Shown here: positions 1 through 11,786 of the stretch, in pieces
Numbering within the stretch: the stretch's first letter is position 1
Layout of the letters: each line of letters begins with the position of its first letter
Origin: Karstenula rhodostoma CBS 690.94
Lineage: Eukaryota; Ascomycota; Dothideomycetes; Pleosporales; Didymosphaeriaceae
Assembly: GCA_010093485.1 (NCBI GenBank)
Contig: MU001505.1
Location: 461,375 to 525,374, forward strand
Direction of reading: 5' to 3'
DNA: 64,000 bases
Program-made: the position numbers and the translations under genes
Notes under the pieces: model-generated
Told to the model about the DNA's origin: nothing
Databases searched by the model: none
Seen by the model: only the letters and a program-made list of their open reading frames with translations

Positions 1-992
1 TGGCGGAATGGGGCTCGGTGAAAGGCGACTCTCCGCAGGCTCGGTCTTCGGTGTGCTCGCGGGCTCGTCATTCAAGTTCATGCCCTCGAGGTGCGAACTC
101 AGCGGGCTCTTGGGCGCTACCCTTGGCCCACTCGCCACAGGCGTGACCAAGTTCTTGAACGGACAACTCCCCGTCGCCATGTCCGCATCTTCGATCTCGC
201 CCTCGCTGTCGCTGCCACTCCGCAGTATCTTCTTCCCGTGCAGATAGCCCTCAGGCTCGATCTCGGGCACCAGTCGCTCCTCGAGAAACTCATCTCCGTC
301 GCGCACATACCACTTCGCAAAGAGGTCGTTCTGGATCCAGATGACCTTGGACAGCGCCTTGACGAGGGCGATCTTGCGGTCCATCTTCAGCCGCGGGTGC
401 GAGAGGATAGCCTCCATAAGGACGTCCTGGATGAAGGAGAGCGTGACGCCGATGTGGATGTACTCAACGTGCAGCGGGTGTACGCGGCCCTGCCCGACGT
501 GCATCATGCCCACCTTGTCGAGATACTCCCAGTACTCCCTGTCATCCGTTAGTATAGACGTTCAGACATAGCCGTGACAAACGTACATCTTGCTGGGATC
601 GCTACACAGCTTCGTCAAATACGCCCGCAGAAACATCTTCCGATGCATTATCTGCGGCGATGTCTCGTTCAAGTTCATATCCACAGGCCCTTCGTACGAC
701 GTCGACCGCGTCTCGAAGGCGCGCGCTGTGATGTCGTATTGTAGCAGCTTCTTGTACACTATGTTGACGAGCGCGGGAATGAGCGCTTTGATGTATTTCG
801 CGCCCGATATCAGCGCCTCGATGTCGCCTGCTCACGTTAGCCATCGCTCCCCCTCAAAAAAACGCAGCTGCCAACAAACATACGGCTACTAAAGTCGAGA
901 AACGAGTGCAAATACCGCACCCGCGTCTCCAGGTCGGTATACAGCTCCCGCCTGTCAAAATGCATCATCGGTGGGCGGTAGAACTGAGCCAT
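1..992 (-). CDS. Protoglobin (globin-sensor domain) protein, C-terminus cut by window start
   Basis: A haem-binding globin of the protoglobin/globin-sensor type, inferred from the opening MAQFYRPPMMHFDRRELYTD, the helix with LHSFLDFSS, then YIKALIPALVNIVYKKLLQYD and the later VIWIQNDLFAKWYVRDG segment. Proteins with this pattern are known as single-domain fungal protoglobins; the ligand and physiological role in fungi are not settled. Three exons are visible: 992-884, 827-587 and 538 to the window edge. Introns have GTATGT and GTACGT donors, GCTAAC and ACTAAC branch sites and CAG/ACAG acceptors, and both junctions keep frame (SSR-DIEAL; SKM-EYWEYL). After the globin fold (about the first 195 residues) the tail is polar and Ser/Pro/Glu-rich, probably disordered, and still open at base 1. 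The start is the first ATG in the frame, preceded by an A-rich leader. Confidence 0.85.
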
Positions 993-1798
993 TTTTTTCG
1001 TATCCTGGTAACTTTTGTCTTTGAAAAAAATTAAATTATCCCTTTAAAGTCGTTGTTGTTGTTGTCCGTCTAAACAGTTTGGTCTTTCTCGTCTGCGCTC
1101 AAGTAGAATACAGAAAACCAACAACGCCCCTCCCGCACGCTTATAGCCCTCACCACCTCCCCAAGGCGTCCACGCCTCCACCGCCCGCCCGCACCCTCGT
1201 GAGATGAGCATGGCGTGACACCCACCCCGTCCGCAGTGTCACCACCATCGTACCACCAGCTAGGATCGCGCTTGGCCCGGTACGCACTAGCGCGGCACCT
1301 GATTCGACGAGAGCGATGCAGCGGGTGTCCTCCTGTCGTCGATGGGGTTGGGGGTTGCCGGTTGGGGAAGTTTGGACTAGCAGCCTTGTAGGGGCGTGGG
1401 GTGATGTCGCTTAGGCTTGGGTGGTGGTGGTGGTCACTTGTCTGAGACGAGTGTATTGCTTACGAAGGGTTGTGGACAGGTGAGGGTGAGCTCTCGATCG
1501 TATGGGGCGGCGAGGGCGATGCTGTGAGTGGGGAGTGGATACGGGATGAGAGGAGATGAGATGAGATGAGATGAGATGGTGGTGAAGATGGGATGGGATG
1601 GGATGGTGAGGGGACCGTGTATTTGCCCTCTGGTAGGTAGGTAGGTAAGCGTACTAGCCCTAGCCCCCTCTGAATCAATCGCCAACTCTTCGCAAAGTTG
1701 TGCAAGCCGCTGCAAAACGCAGTACATATGTAGGGTGCCAAAACAGAAAAAAGCTCAGACACCTCGGCCACGATGGATAGCTATACAACACGCCACAC
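993..1798. other. Gene-free stretch, upstream of protoglobin
   Basis: This holds the presumed promoter and leader of the protoglobin gene (pyrimidine-rich near 1,040-1,200) and short GATGA/GGGAT repeats. Open frames here are low-complexity and look like chance. No RNA gene was recognised. Confidence 0.6.
1553..1605. repeat. Pentanucleotide microsatellites (GAGAT)n and (GGGAT)n
   Basis: About five GAGAT units are followed, after a short spacer, by about four GGGAT units. This is simple-sequence DNA and explains the repetitive frames around it. Confidence 0.85.
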
Positions 1799-2218
1799 CT
1801 ACCACGCCTTCACCCAGCCATGCACGAGTAGATAACCCAGCACAGCGACAACTACCACGGCCGGTCGCGCAACAGCCGTCAAACTAAACTTTTTTACAAG
1901 CTGCCTCCCCGCGAACTGCGTATTGCGATGGTGCTCCACACATGGTTGAGCCGTTGGTCCAGCCACAGACCAGACATCCCCCTCCCAACCTGGCAGCGCC
2001 GACCAATACTCCTGATAGCCCCGGTGTCTGGGACACGCGTAGCTGAGCCGCATCACAGGCACAACACTAACGCACGGCCGACTCACGACATCCCCGTTTC
2101 CTCGCTCGCCATGTGCAGCTGTCGCGGACTGTCTGTAAGAAGCGCAGGAGCGGCCGGGGAGGTTGGCGTGGCCGTGGCAGCCGCAGTTGTAGATCGTTTG
2201 GAGGTAGAGCTTGCACAT
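1799..2218 (-). CDS. Hypothetical 139-residue Cys-containing protein with C-terminal membrane segment
   Basis: Not recognised. The frame could begin 40 codons earlier (2338), but that extension is His/Pro low-complexity. The ATG at 2218 gives MCKLYLQTIYNCGCHGH, with a C-x11-CGC start followed by another Cys within 10 residues, a layout seen in small fungal Cys-rich proteins. The C-terminal 25 residues (AVARPAVVVVAVLGYLLVHG) form one strongly hydrophobic helix followed by WVKAW, so a tail-anchored membrane protein is possible. No signal peptide is visible. No intron is required, though a GTGAGT near the middle could be a donor. It lies downstream of nothing on its strand and 800 bp from protoglobin. 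It could be a chance frame; codon use is compatible with either. Confidence 0.4.
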   Translation of the reverse strand: MCKLYLQTIYNCGCHGHANLPGRSCASYRQSATAAHGERGNGDVVSRPCVSVVPVMRLSYACPRHRGYQEYWSALPGWEGDVWSVAGPTAQPCVEHHRNTQFAGRQLVKKFSLTAVARPAVVVVAVLGYLLVHGWVKAW

Positions 2219-2789
2219 GAGCGTAGTTGTATCTTTTTGGTGGTGCGGGTTGCGAACGTGGGGTTGTGGGTGGAGGTGGAGGTGGAGGTGGATTGGCTTT
2301 TGTAGTACGGGTGGGCGACGCGCGGGTATATATACCATGTGCGCGATAAGGGGGAGTGAATGGGAGGGCGTACTTGAATTTGGAGTGTGGGCGAGATTGC
2401 TTATCAGCGACTTTTGGCATTTGGAGGGATCTTATCTTGGAGGCACGTATGCTATGATTCGGCTGTTGTGATGTGATTGTTGTGTCGTTTGGGTGATGAG
2501 GCGAAGATTGAGGCGGTGGGTTTTGTGGTTGAGGGATGGGCTTGGTGATATGCACCATATTCTGATAACAAATTTCAAGTCATTCTGCCACGGAGAACGA
2601 TGATGGGATATCGTGCTGTGATACTGTAAGGTAAGGACGCGCTCGTGGGGGATGGGGATTAGATGCTGGTGATTGATTATGCCACGAAGCAATATATGTT
2701 CATATGTAATTTTATGGAGATGTTTCTAACTGATGTAACTCCCCAGCCGCTACATAAATGATATACCTCCTTGGGGCATTCGCAGCGAT
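2219..2789. other. Gene-free stretch
   Basis: Spacer between the hypothetical protein and the DUF6604-like remnant. It is GT-rich on the plus strand near 2,220-2,540. No convincing frame or RNA was seen. Confidence 0.5.
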
Positions 2790-4880
2790 CAACTCTTACA
2801 CGGTATGCCACATACAGTCTCTCAGTTCCCTGCCTTGGAACTCCGCTACCAGCATATCTCGGATGAGGACCAGAGGAGGGAAGCTCTTGATATATGCGAC
2901 ATCTTCTTCCTTTGAATTTTCCTCACTAGATTGGAGCGTTGACATGAAGTTGACCTTGACCACTAGAAAATCGCCCTCAAAATCCGGCTTTAAAAATGGA
3001 CAAGCCGGCCATCGGGGTATTGTCATCTACCGTAGCTTTCTCGCTCTCAGGGGATCCTTCCCATTCCATGTTTCAGAGCGGCTTAACAATTCCAGGATCA
3101 AACAGAGCGATATTCGTTTCCCTGCTGCTGCTGCACATGCTATAGAATAGGCTGCATGGTGGAGTAACCCTCTTCCAAGTATCTTTAGTCTTTTGGGATC
3201 CTAGAACATCAGCGCCAGGATTGACCTTACATATGCCGCAGTCAACGCGCATGAAAACGCAAAACAGTTTGGTAGTACGCGCTTGATCTGCCCCAAGGTT
3301 GGAGCGGGCCAGTGAATTGAACATACGGTCTAGGATCTCGATTCGCGGACAAAGGACTCCAAACGTCCGGTTCAGATGGTACATCTAGACAACAGCTCTC
3401 ACCGGCTGATTGTTCAGTAACTGCAGCACATGGTCTGAGTAGTCATGGAGTACCGCTTCGAGTGCGTTCGAGGCGATCCGTAGCAACTGTAAGTAGAGAC
3501 CAAATCTATCAATCTTGGTAAACATGTGAAGGATCCAATTAATCGTCTTCTGTAGGTTTTCCTCCGCAAAATTTCTCTCAATCTCAACTTCCGCAGCACC
3601 ATGGGTTTCATCCAGCTCTTCCACCGATTTGAGCATCTCTTGAGCAAGTCTGGGGACCTGGAGACGCGGGATCGTAAGCTTCGGCTCCTCGGTCGACTCT
3701 ATGATGCTTTTTGTTGTCTCTACCAGGACTTCAAGGCAGAGCAGGCTCAATTTCACAGGAAGGGTCACGCAGAAAGGGTTAATCGCGAGAGAGCGCGTCG
3801 GCCAAGAGTTCTCTGGTGTATCCCAGAACACCTTTCCTTGCAGCCGCGCTCTTCTTGAACAGTATATCTTTCTTTCGGAATACCTTCTCATCGGTACGTC
3901 CTTCCGTTATCTGCCTCGGACTTGTTCAGTATTGAAAGCACCACTTCGCGGAGGGCCCCCGAGTGCATTCCGCTTTCCCCTGGGCTTGCTTCCGAGAGAG
4001 GATCATCTACCCGGAACAACTTGTCATTGTATGCCTGTAGGGACTTTCTCTCGAATTGCGGGGGTTTCAGGACCTCGTCAAGGTGGGATCTGGTAAACTC
4101 GTGCACTGCTTCATGGATTTGCCTGTATGAGTGGGTAATTCGCCTCATGGATATCCATTTTGCTTCGGATTTGGTGGGTTCCCGGCTCCCAAGGAGTTTC
4201 GCAGCGGTCGAGATGAGGTCCCGCGTGATATAGCTGCCTGCATGAGTTATCTAGCTGGCTATTGAGGAGTTGAATTTGCCTCTTGCTAAAGCTGTCCAGA
4301 TTGCTTTGAGGTAGTCGAACATGGACTGGTACTCCTTGATCATAACGTTTATAAAATGTGATGGATCTGAAGTCGGATCATCCCGCAACTGAATGGAGAT
4401 TGCTTGGATGGCTCCTGTAGGTACGAAGGAGATTCTCTTGGTCTCCTGCTATCCTCTGTGTTTGGGTCGTTCACGTCAACATCCGAGTAGTCATCCAGCA
4501 CGTCAAAGAGGTTCCGCATGGAACTCGTGTTCTTCTGCGAAGGTTCGCCGGGTTTTGGGCACCAGAAGCTCGGAAACGTTAACCATAAAAAAAAATGATG
4601 CTGTCGTGTACTCATTGGTGCCTCCTAGATATGAATTCTACCATTCTGTGATCCTTTTGCGGCTTCGTATGGCTGTAGCCAAAGCCTTGATGATGTGGTC
4701 TGGCGCGATCACAGCAGCTTTACGGCTACTAATGCGGCGCGCGGATTCCAGTATGTCCCGGACTGACACCAAAGTTTTGGCTAGGTAGTAGTTGGTATCT
4801 TCACCTAGCACTATCACGGATGTCATGTCTGGGTAAATGCATAGTGGTTCGACAGCGAGAGGCAACACGACCCGAGTCAA
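2790..4880 (-). pseudogene. Decayed DUF6604-like gene (fungal protein of unknown function)
   Basis: Minus-strand pieces in shifting frames read in order like one protein of the DUF6604 type. They are an N-terminal EDTNYYLAKTL segment with a following SRKRITEW helix (4880-4638), an NLFDVLDD segment (about 4530-4500), then FINVMIKEYQSMFDYLKAIW (about 4365-4300), a block ending LNKSEADNG (to about 3900), LPVKLSLLCLEVLVE and a long helical part (3840-3390), and C-terminal segments to 2796. Visible lesions are TAG after SRKRITEW (4638), a frame change at an eight-T run near 4587, TAG after ARGKFNSSIAS near 4252, and a further frame change near 3880. The TAGs are compatible with CAG to TAG changes. 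The family assignment is from recalled pattern only. Some breaks could be unrecognised introns, but no good splice pairs were found at the two TAGs. Confidence 0.5.
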
Positions 4881-5548
4881 TCCTCACTTAAGGTATGCGA
4901 GCGTTCAAATGTTCCAAGTGCGAAGCTCGGTTCCAAGGCTTCTATGATTCTGTGACAAGGGTCACGGCATTTATGTTGCTCTAGGTCATTGTGCCGGAAC
5001 CCCCGGCCGTTGGGGCTAAAAGCTGGCGCAGGGTGGGGTACATCTGGGGTACCCCCTGGCGCCTTTCTGCCACCCTCTGCCAAAGCACTTATAATGAATA
5101 TTCGCACAACACAAATCCTGAAACAACAAGTCATCCACGCAATGTAACAATGTCTAAAATTTCAAAGAGCTTTGGCTTCCTTTTGGGCATTTTTCGACAT
5201 TACCCCGTGTTAACGGCGCCATCCCGGAGATTTGTCTACTGTGCCTGAAAACCCCCTTAGGACCATACAGATGCGGACAAGTTCCGGTACAGAAACATCA
5301 AGGATTGGCTACGGTATTACTGCGATCCCTCATTGACAGAATCCAGGTATGGCCATAGGGGTTGGGTGGAAACGAGCAGATCTTAGGCCTGTGAGCAAGG
5401 GTCGCAGTACAAATAGTCGGGTACAACGCCGAGCTGTGGAAACCCCGTGGGATTCCGGTAATTCAATTCCTGGAGGGAGAGGAAAACCAAAAGTGGTCCA
5501 GAGAAAAGCATCCTCGATAACACCTAGCGATACGCTCTCTACGCAAAG
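4881..5548. other. Gene-free stretch, promoter of the lipocalin-like gene
   Basis: Contains only short frames without family resemblance. The 200 bp before 5549 is the presumed promoter and leader of the secreted lipocalin-like gene. Confidence 0.5.
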
Positions 5549-6153
5549 ATGCACCTCACCACTATCCTCGCGATCATCACAACCGCATCTGTCTCCACCG
5601 CTCTCCCCAGCGCAAAACCCAAGCCAGTAAAATCACAGGACATCATCAACGCCCTAGCAGGAACCTACACCCTCGTCAACACCAGCAGGTCCGACACTCC
5701 TCTCCTTGAATACACCGTCTAAACAAACCCCCTAGTACTCTAAACAACGTCCCTGTCCCCGACGCCACATACGGCGAAGCCCCCGTCGGCATCCTCACCT
5801 ACTCAAAATCCGGCTACGTATCCGCAACCATAAGCGCAACCGAGCCTGCCTTCCGCCCCAACGTGGCCTTCCCGTACCAAGATAGCGACCTCGACTCTGA
5901 CTGGGCGCTCGTCGGGAAGCACACCATTGGGTATGCGGGGCCGTTCCGCGTGAACGAGGCGTTGCCTGCGAATAAGACGCATGGGCAGGTGTTTCATGGG
6001 CCGCTTGTCGTGGCAAACGTGCCTACGTTGATGGGAAAGGAGCAGAAAAGGAATTATACGGTGGTTAGGAAGGGTGGGGAGACGCTATTGAGGATTGGGA
6101 GTGATAGGGGCGGGGGATATAAGGGGGTGTTGTGGTGGAAGAAGGTTGATTGA
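5549..6153 (+). CDS. Secreted lipocalin-like domain protein
   Basis: A 185-residue protein with a signal peptide (MHLTTILAIITTASVSTALP) and a single lipocalin-like domain: INALAGTYTLVNTS near residue 33, then PVGILTYSKSGYVSATISA and a beta-rich end finishing GVLWWKKVD. Lipocalin-like-5 proteins have the same GTW/Y-x-L-V opening and the P-x-G-x-L-x-Y-x-x-x-G-Y-x-S signature; ligand unknown. Two exons: 5549-5688 and 5736-6153, with a 47-nt intron (GTCCGA donor, TCTAAAC branch site, CCTAG acceptor). The join NTS-STLNNVPVPD keeps frame, whereas the unspliced frame stops inside the intron. The donor is non-consensus but is the only one that links the halves. The role is inferred: an extracellular small-ligand binder or a candidate effector-like secreted protein. 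Confidence 0.75.
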
Positions 6154-6683
6154 AGGGCGATTGGAGGCTGGAGGCGCGGAGATAGGTGGGGAGTACATGG
6201 TAGGAGTCTCTACTATAAGAGTGCCTTGTTCTACCACAGCTTGAAAAACGTGGAACGCTTGCTCACGTCGACCTGCGTTAAACACTGACATAGCGTTACA
6301 GCACCACAGCATTTGTTCACATTGAACTACAAGTTACCCACCTGACCACAGTACTTTTTTCGCATCGACTTATTAACCGCTCACAGCTTCACAGCACCTT
6401 TTTCCTCTTGCGTCACCGTGAGTAGCAGGGCATCTCCCGTGTTTCCCGGATTGTCTCATCTCCGAAGTCCGCCCACTCCGTGAATCAAAGCAATTCTCTT
6501 CCTGAGAACCTCCACAAACCGTACATCCACTTCATCCAGCGATCCATCGCAGACACAGCCTCGCTGGATTTTTATCGTCAGTCCGGGGAGCGCACGAGTG
6601 GAAAGATCTCAAGATGAAGACAACACGGTCCAATAAATTTATATACACAAGAAGCGAAGCCCCCCCGACCACCTCACTTAGCC
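6154..6683. other. Intergenic region between convergent genes
   Basis: Holds the 3' ends of the lipocalin-like gene and the convergent GH5 gene. No gene seen. Confidence 0.6.
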
Positions 6684-7744
6684 TTACGAGACAAAGTAGC
6701 TCTTAATCTTCGGCAGCACAATCTTCCATGCCGTCCCACTGCTCGGTTCCATGTTGTACATGTAATCCGCCCACCATGGGCCAGCAGCCCACCACAAAGC
6801 GCCGTACCACACATCAGAGTTCTCCCCAAGATATTTGAGACCATCCTGCAGCGCAGTGATGCACTGCGTGTTGTTCCCCCCAGCATACTCTCCAATCACG
6901 CCAACCTTCTTGTTGTCCTTGAGCCACTTCGTCGCAGCCTGCAGTCTCTCCTTAAAGATAGTGGTGGACACGCACTCGGCGTGTGTCCCGGAGCCGTCGG
7001 TGTCGAGATACTGGTGCATCTGGTAGACGAGCTTGTTCTGCGGGTCCTCCAGGTTCACGAGGGACGCGCCGTTGCCGGACGAAACCCATGTCCATGCACC
7101 GGACCAGCTGTTGCCCTCGGGCGTGATGTACTGCTTCGTTGCGCCTGCTGCGCGGACGCCGTCGATAGCCGCCTGGTTGAGGTTGAACACGAGCGTTTGA
7201 TCCATGTCATGATACTCGTTATTAGTATCAAACACGACGAGCTCGTTGTCTTTGAACTTTGCGGCCAAGTTCTGCCACCAGGTCTTGAAACCGGCTGTGT
7301 CGGTGATGATGTTGGAGTAGAAGCGGCCGTAGTTGTGCGGCTGGATCATGGCGTACGCGCCTTTCTTCGTGATGTAGTTTACTTGCTCGGTGAGGTTGCC
7401 GAGATAGTATTGATCGAAGGCGCCGGTGAGAGTGTTGGGGGTGAGGCGCTCCATGCCTGGGGGCGTTAGTTTTGACAATGTTGATATGGGGGAAAACCAC
7501 GTTGATAATATGGGAAATGGAAGGAGGTCTTACCAAAGTTCAGACGGAACATGTTCATGCCCTGGGCAATGAACTGGTCGATCGTGTTGTAGTCGTACCA
7601 GATGTAATGCTTGCCATATGTTCCCGGGTACGTTCCCTCGCCGAACTCGGCGCCAGACTCATTGATGCCGAACCATTTCAGCTTGCGAGTCTGCGCAAGC
7701 GCACTTGAGGCCAAGGCCAACATAGCAAGGACTTGGAAACGCAT
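6684..7744 (-). CDS. Secreted GH5 endoglucanase (cellulase)
   Basis: Endo-1,4-beta-glucanase of glycoside hydrolase family 5 (subfamily 5 type), acting outside the cell on cellulose. The 327-residue product starts with a signal peptide ([18 protein letters not shown]) and goes straight into the catalytic domain: [26 protein letters not shown], then PHNYGRFY, the acid/base motif [12 protein letters not shown] (Glu after NN), [12 protein letters not shown], and the nucleophile motif VIGEYAGG. No cellulose-binding module or linker is present, so it is a single-domain enzyme. Exons are 7744-7534 and 7456-6684; the intron has a GTAAGA donor, ACTAAC branch site and CCCAG acceptor, and the join NFG-MERL is in frame. 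The family's key residues are all in place, so it should be active. The neighbouring secreted protein and esterases suggest plant-wall feeding. Confidence 0.93.
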
Positions 7745-8695
7745 CGCTGATGTCTTAGTTCGAGTACTAGGGGACGTAGTAATCGAAGGAGCTGAAATGC
7801 TTGCCTACAGGGCCGCCATCAGAGAAATACCGTCTTTATACTTCCAAGTCCACACTAAGTTTGCTGCACCCACGCTGTTATGGCACGGATCGAGTACATC
7901 CGCCCTCCAAATGAACAGCTTCCTAAGTAAACAGGGCCCCCATCAAGAGCTACAATCTACGTTGCGGCTCAAAGCTTCTCCAGCCCTCTTCTAGCTAGAC
8001 GCAGCCGAGGATATATTGCTTGTCCAGATTAAAGGCCATCTTCGGCAACACGGGTTGTGGGGACTCACGGATTCGCGTTGCGGGGAGACAAGGGTTACCA
8101 TTCGCGGAAACCCCGAAACGTGTTAACACATGCCATTCGAAACAAAATTTACTCTCGTGACGTCGTACCGTACCTCGTGGCGTGGTGGATGACTTTTGAA
8201 ACGCCGGCGCTAGCACTCAAAATCCGGGTTGCGTAGATTAACTGCCGGCGTCTTATTAGACGCCTTGCATATTGCATGCGTCCCCTCGTGTATACCAATT
8301 TCGCCGAATTTCAAGGTTGCGCAATGACCAACCTGGTTTCTGGAAACCCCTTAGTAAACGTGAAATCAAACGGAGGCGCTCTTCCGTGCCTAAAGAAGTA
8401 TTGCTGTTAGCCTACGCAAGGATTTGCTCGAAAGATTTGAATCCAAGGCCTGCCCAAGAGTATGCGGAAAGAGTTGGTAGATGCCGGTGATGATTAGGTT
8501 TGGTTGATAGGCCCGCCGTCCCGAGGTTTCCGGGTCCACTTGACGCGATCGCGCGCGCTACATAGTCCACTTCCCGTACGTGCCGACCAACAGCAATACA
8601 GACAGCTCTACATCATGAATGGTTGAGAACTGGATCATACGAGTTGACAGCTGGATTCCATTGACTGACATGACCATATACATAGCTCTTTCTGT
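7745..8695. other. Gene-free stretch, GH5 promoter side
   Basis: The 5' region of the GH5 gene and the 3' side of the RING gene. There are a few GCGGGG/CCCCG patches (near 8,092 and 8,120) that could be carbon-catabolite-repressor-like sites, but such short motifs are expected by chance. No gene was recognised. Confidence 0.5.
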
Positions 8696-11292
8696 TCACC
8701 GCCGAATAACACGTCGCCTCGTACTTGGATAGACCGGTCTTGCCGAGCTTGCAATCGCGCCCCCAGAAACATGCGCTCGTGAATGATGACTACTTCTTAT
8801 TCCCGGCAACTCCATATTCTGCACCTGTGGTCTACGGCGGGGAGAAGAGCCGAGAATCGCGGAAGGCATTGCCGATGGAAGACGAGTAGCTTGCGATTGC
8901 AACGGACGACTAAACGATGGAAACGAGATCGCAGAATGGTTTGATGTGCGCAGTGACGAAGATGGGCCAATAGATCCGTAGACTTTATGACCATCGGGCG
9001 AGCGTGATGCATCAGGCCTCACGAGAAAACCCTGTGAATTAATGTATCGACCGCGATGCTGTGGTAGCGAAATTGCATATTCCTGCGGTCGTGTCTCTCT
9101 TTTCCAGTGGATCCGCTCATTTCTCTCGTTCACAGGCGAGTCAAAGAAGGAAAGACCATTCAAACTGCGCGGCTCATGCCAGTCCGTGTCCATAGAGAGC
9201 TTGTGGTGGTGCGATTGATAGACGGCGGAGCGACTTGAACTAATGTCGGGTTCAGTGAACTGAGACCTCGGGAGTGGCTGCGAACGATGGCTGCTGCTCC
9301 CAAAGAAAGGACTTACTACGTGGTCCACCTCGTCTGGAGGTTGCTGGAATCGGACGGGTGCTGGTGTAATTGGATTCGTGATTGTGCGACCCTGAGAGTT
9401 GTTCATTAAGACATCTTCGTTCCTATCATGATCCCAACCAGATCGGTGATAAGCCAAGTTCGGGTTAGCATTGATTGGTGACTGCTCTAGAAATGCATGG
9501 CCAGAGTTCCAGTGCTTCTGAGAATTTTGTGTTTGGATCTTTGGCGGGTTTGAACGAAGATTATGTTGTGGGTCATTACCGAGTCGAGGTCGGGGCAAAT
9601 ACTGCTCGGGTGGACGCGTAAATGCATCTTCTCCTTTATTTCGATCGCGAGGATCCTCTAGACCCAAATCAAGACCTCCATGTTGGCCAAGACCATCAAG
9701 CAGGCGAATGTACGACGGGTCGGTGGGCAACTTGCTTGAGCGCTGATTAGGCATATTCAATGCGGATGGCGACTCGAAAGTGAAGTTCGACACGTTACTG
9801 TGTATGCCGAGGCCAGACAGAAACCTTGACTGTGCGGGCTCATTTACCGGACCGTTTTCCACCGGTAGCGCGCCCGTCATGTATGGCGTATCTGACTGTG
9901 AGCCGGGACATTCATGGCCGCCGACGACCTCCCATTCGCCATTGTCGTACATCTGGACATTTAAATCAGAGGAAGTCTTGTCAACTGCCACTCCGGATGA
10001 ACGTCCGTTTGTGAACTTATTGCGAAGGTTGGGAATGAGCTTGCGCATCGACCTGATTTTCGAGAGCGGTTTGAAAGGAGGTGGCATCATGTCGCGGCTT
10101 GAAGGGACTGCGTGAATGTTGTTCGCTGTTGCGGGTGAGTCGACCCTGGACCGTTTGAGTGGGCGCTGACGTTGAGCGTTGATAGACGCTCCTTCTTCCG
10201 TCGCTTCCCCGAAGCCAATGTTGTGCGCGGATCTGCCGATCGTATGGCTGGAGCCCGTTCTGAGCGATTCCATAGGCAGGTCGCCTGTATTGCCTTCATC
10301 GGGCCCGCCAATTCCATCGATAGGGAGAGGTTCATTGTAGTTTGGCATAGGCTCCAAGCTCATTGCGAACCCCAGCGAAGCCAAACGTTGCTGCATCTGG
10401 GTGTTTTGTCTGCACGGTGTTAGAATTGAGTACGAACGTCAGCGGTAGCTCACGTACGTACTCGACGAGTTTTGGAATAAGATTGAGATAGTGCCGTGTA
10501 GCGGGTAGCTTCGCTTCAAGTCTATGCAATCTCTTCACTTCACTTTCCATAGGACGAAGCCGCTCAAGCTCTCGCTGGAGGGTCTTGACCTTCTCGTGCT
10601 CTTCAACTGCTAAATCCTGTATGCTCCGAAGTCTGGCTTCGATCTCAACGCGCCTCCTCGCAGTTTGCTTGTGGGAAGTGGCGGTTATTTTGCTGAACCG
10701 TATAAGAGCGAGGTACTGAAACTGGGCTTCGTCAGCGAGTCAATCGGTGAAGAGGCGCATGTAAACGCACCCGCAAAGCCTCCATCTCTTTGTCTTTGCC
10801 GTCCAGGGCTATCGGGGGAGATTTGAACCAAAACTTGGGTATCGCAGGATCGTGGTCACCCTCGCCGAAGCCGCGCACTGAAAAGAGCTGGCGTGGCGTA
10901 TTGTCGCCGTTCTCTTTGACACACACAGGACAGGATGCTTGTGGCTGTTGGCCGGCCTGGTGGAATGCAGGGCCTTTTTAAAGGATATTAGTGGAAACCC
11001 CGTACAAAGCTCGCGCAAACTCACCGTTGCCGTCGTTGATATGCTTGATGCAGATGACATGGCAGCAGCTTGTGACGTAGAGGCGGGTCACAATGCGCTC
11101 CTTGGAATTGATGCCGTCGGAGAGGCCATGCACCGAGTCGTGCTGCTGGTAAACGTCGGAGAAGATGTCACCGCAGACCGAGCATGCGAAGATGCAGTCC
11201 AGGGGCGTGATGCCCTCGTCTTCATGCGGCGTCTTCGAGCCCATCGCCAGAGCCTTCAGCGACCTCTTTGTGGAAGAGAGAAAGGAAGGCAT
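8696..11292 (-). CDS. RING-finger coiled-coil protein with long disordered tail
   Basis: An 814-residue protein in four exons: 11292-11025, 10973-10771, 10721-10462 and 10409-8696. All joins keep frame (NDGNG-PAFHQ, EALR-FQYL, KLVE-QNTQM) and use GTGAGT, GTGCGT and GTACGT donors. Near the N-terminus is a RING-like zinc site, C-x2-C (ACSVCGD, residues 37 and 40), TSCCHVICIKH, then SCPVC. Residues about 150-260 are helical and charged (a predicted coiled coil, VEIEARLRSIQDLAVEEHEK). The rest is Ser/Pro/Arg-rich and probably disordered, ending in RRRVIRR. RING, coiled coil and disordered tail is also the layout of meiotic crossover E3 ligases of the Zip3/HEI10 group, so that is one possibility. 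A generic nuclear E3 ligase is equally compatible. Confidence 0.8.
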
Positions 11293-11786
11293 GGTGGGCG
11301 TGGAGTGAGGTCAGCTTCGCAAGTGAAGCGCGACGAGACCGAAGGCAGGCGCGACCATGACCCCGCCAAGACAGACAATCACAGCAAGCGGACCGTCACC
11401 ACCGACAGCTAGACCAGACCAGAGAAGCAGAAATGGTAGACAACGACATGACCCCAATCGAAACTGTGGGGTAATTGTGAATATCGAGGGCCACTGCTCC
11501 CGTATGTGCATACTGTGGGCCCCCGAGCTGCCTCGTGCGCATTCAGAAATATAGACATGCTCATATCGGTATACTTCGCCTTGCTAGAACCCGGCAGTCG
11601 CCACGACAGAAGAAGGGACATCAAGTCATGCAGATTGTGTTGTGAGAGATTGCGATGTGCAGAAACTTTACAATTAGAAGCAGAGAACGGCAGTGGAAAT
11701 GAAGAGCGAAGGAAATTGCACAAGGAAAGTAGTGGTCATATTTACACAGCATCTAAGAGCTCTATCTCAGTGTTCAAGCCACCGGC
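11293..11786. other. Intergenic region
   Basis: Upstream region of the RING gene and 3' side of the complex I subunit gene, both on the minus strand. Nothing else recognised. Confidence 0.6.

Noticed and set aside
1434..1771. Two overlapping minus-strand frames of about 100 codons
   Set aside because: They are generated by GATGA/GGGAT microsatellites and have no protein character.
8050..8130. CreA-type repressor sites upstream of the cellulase
   Set aside because: Six-base degenerate matches are expected by chance in 900 bp of GC-balanced DNA.
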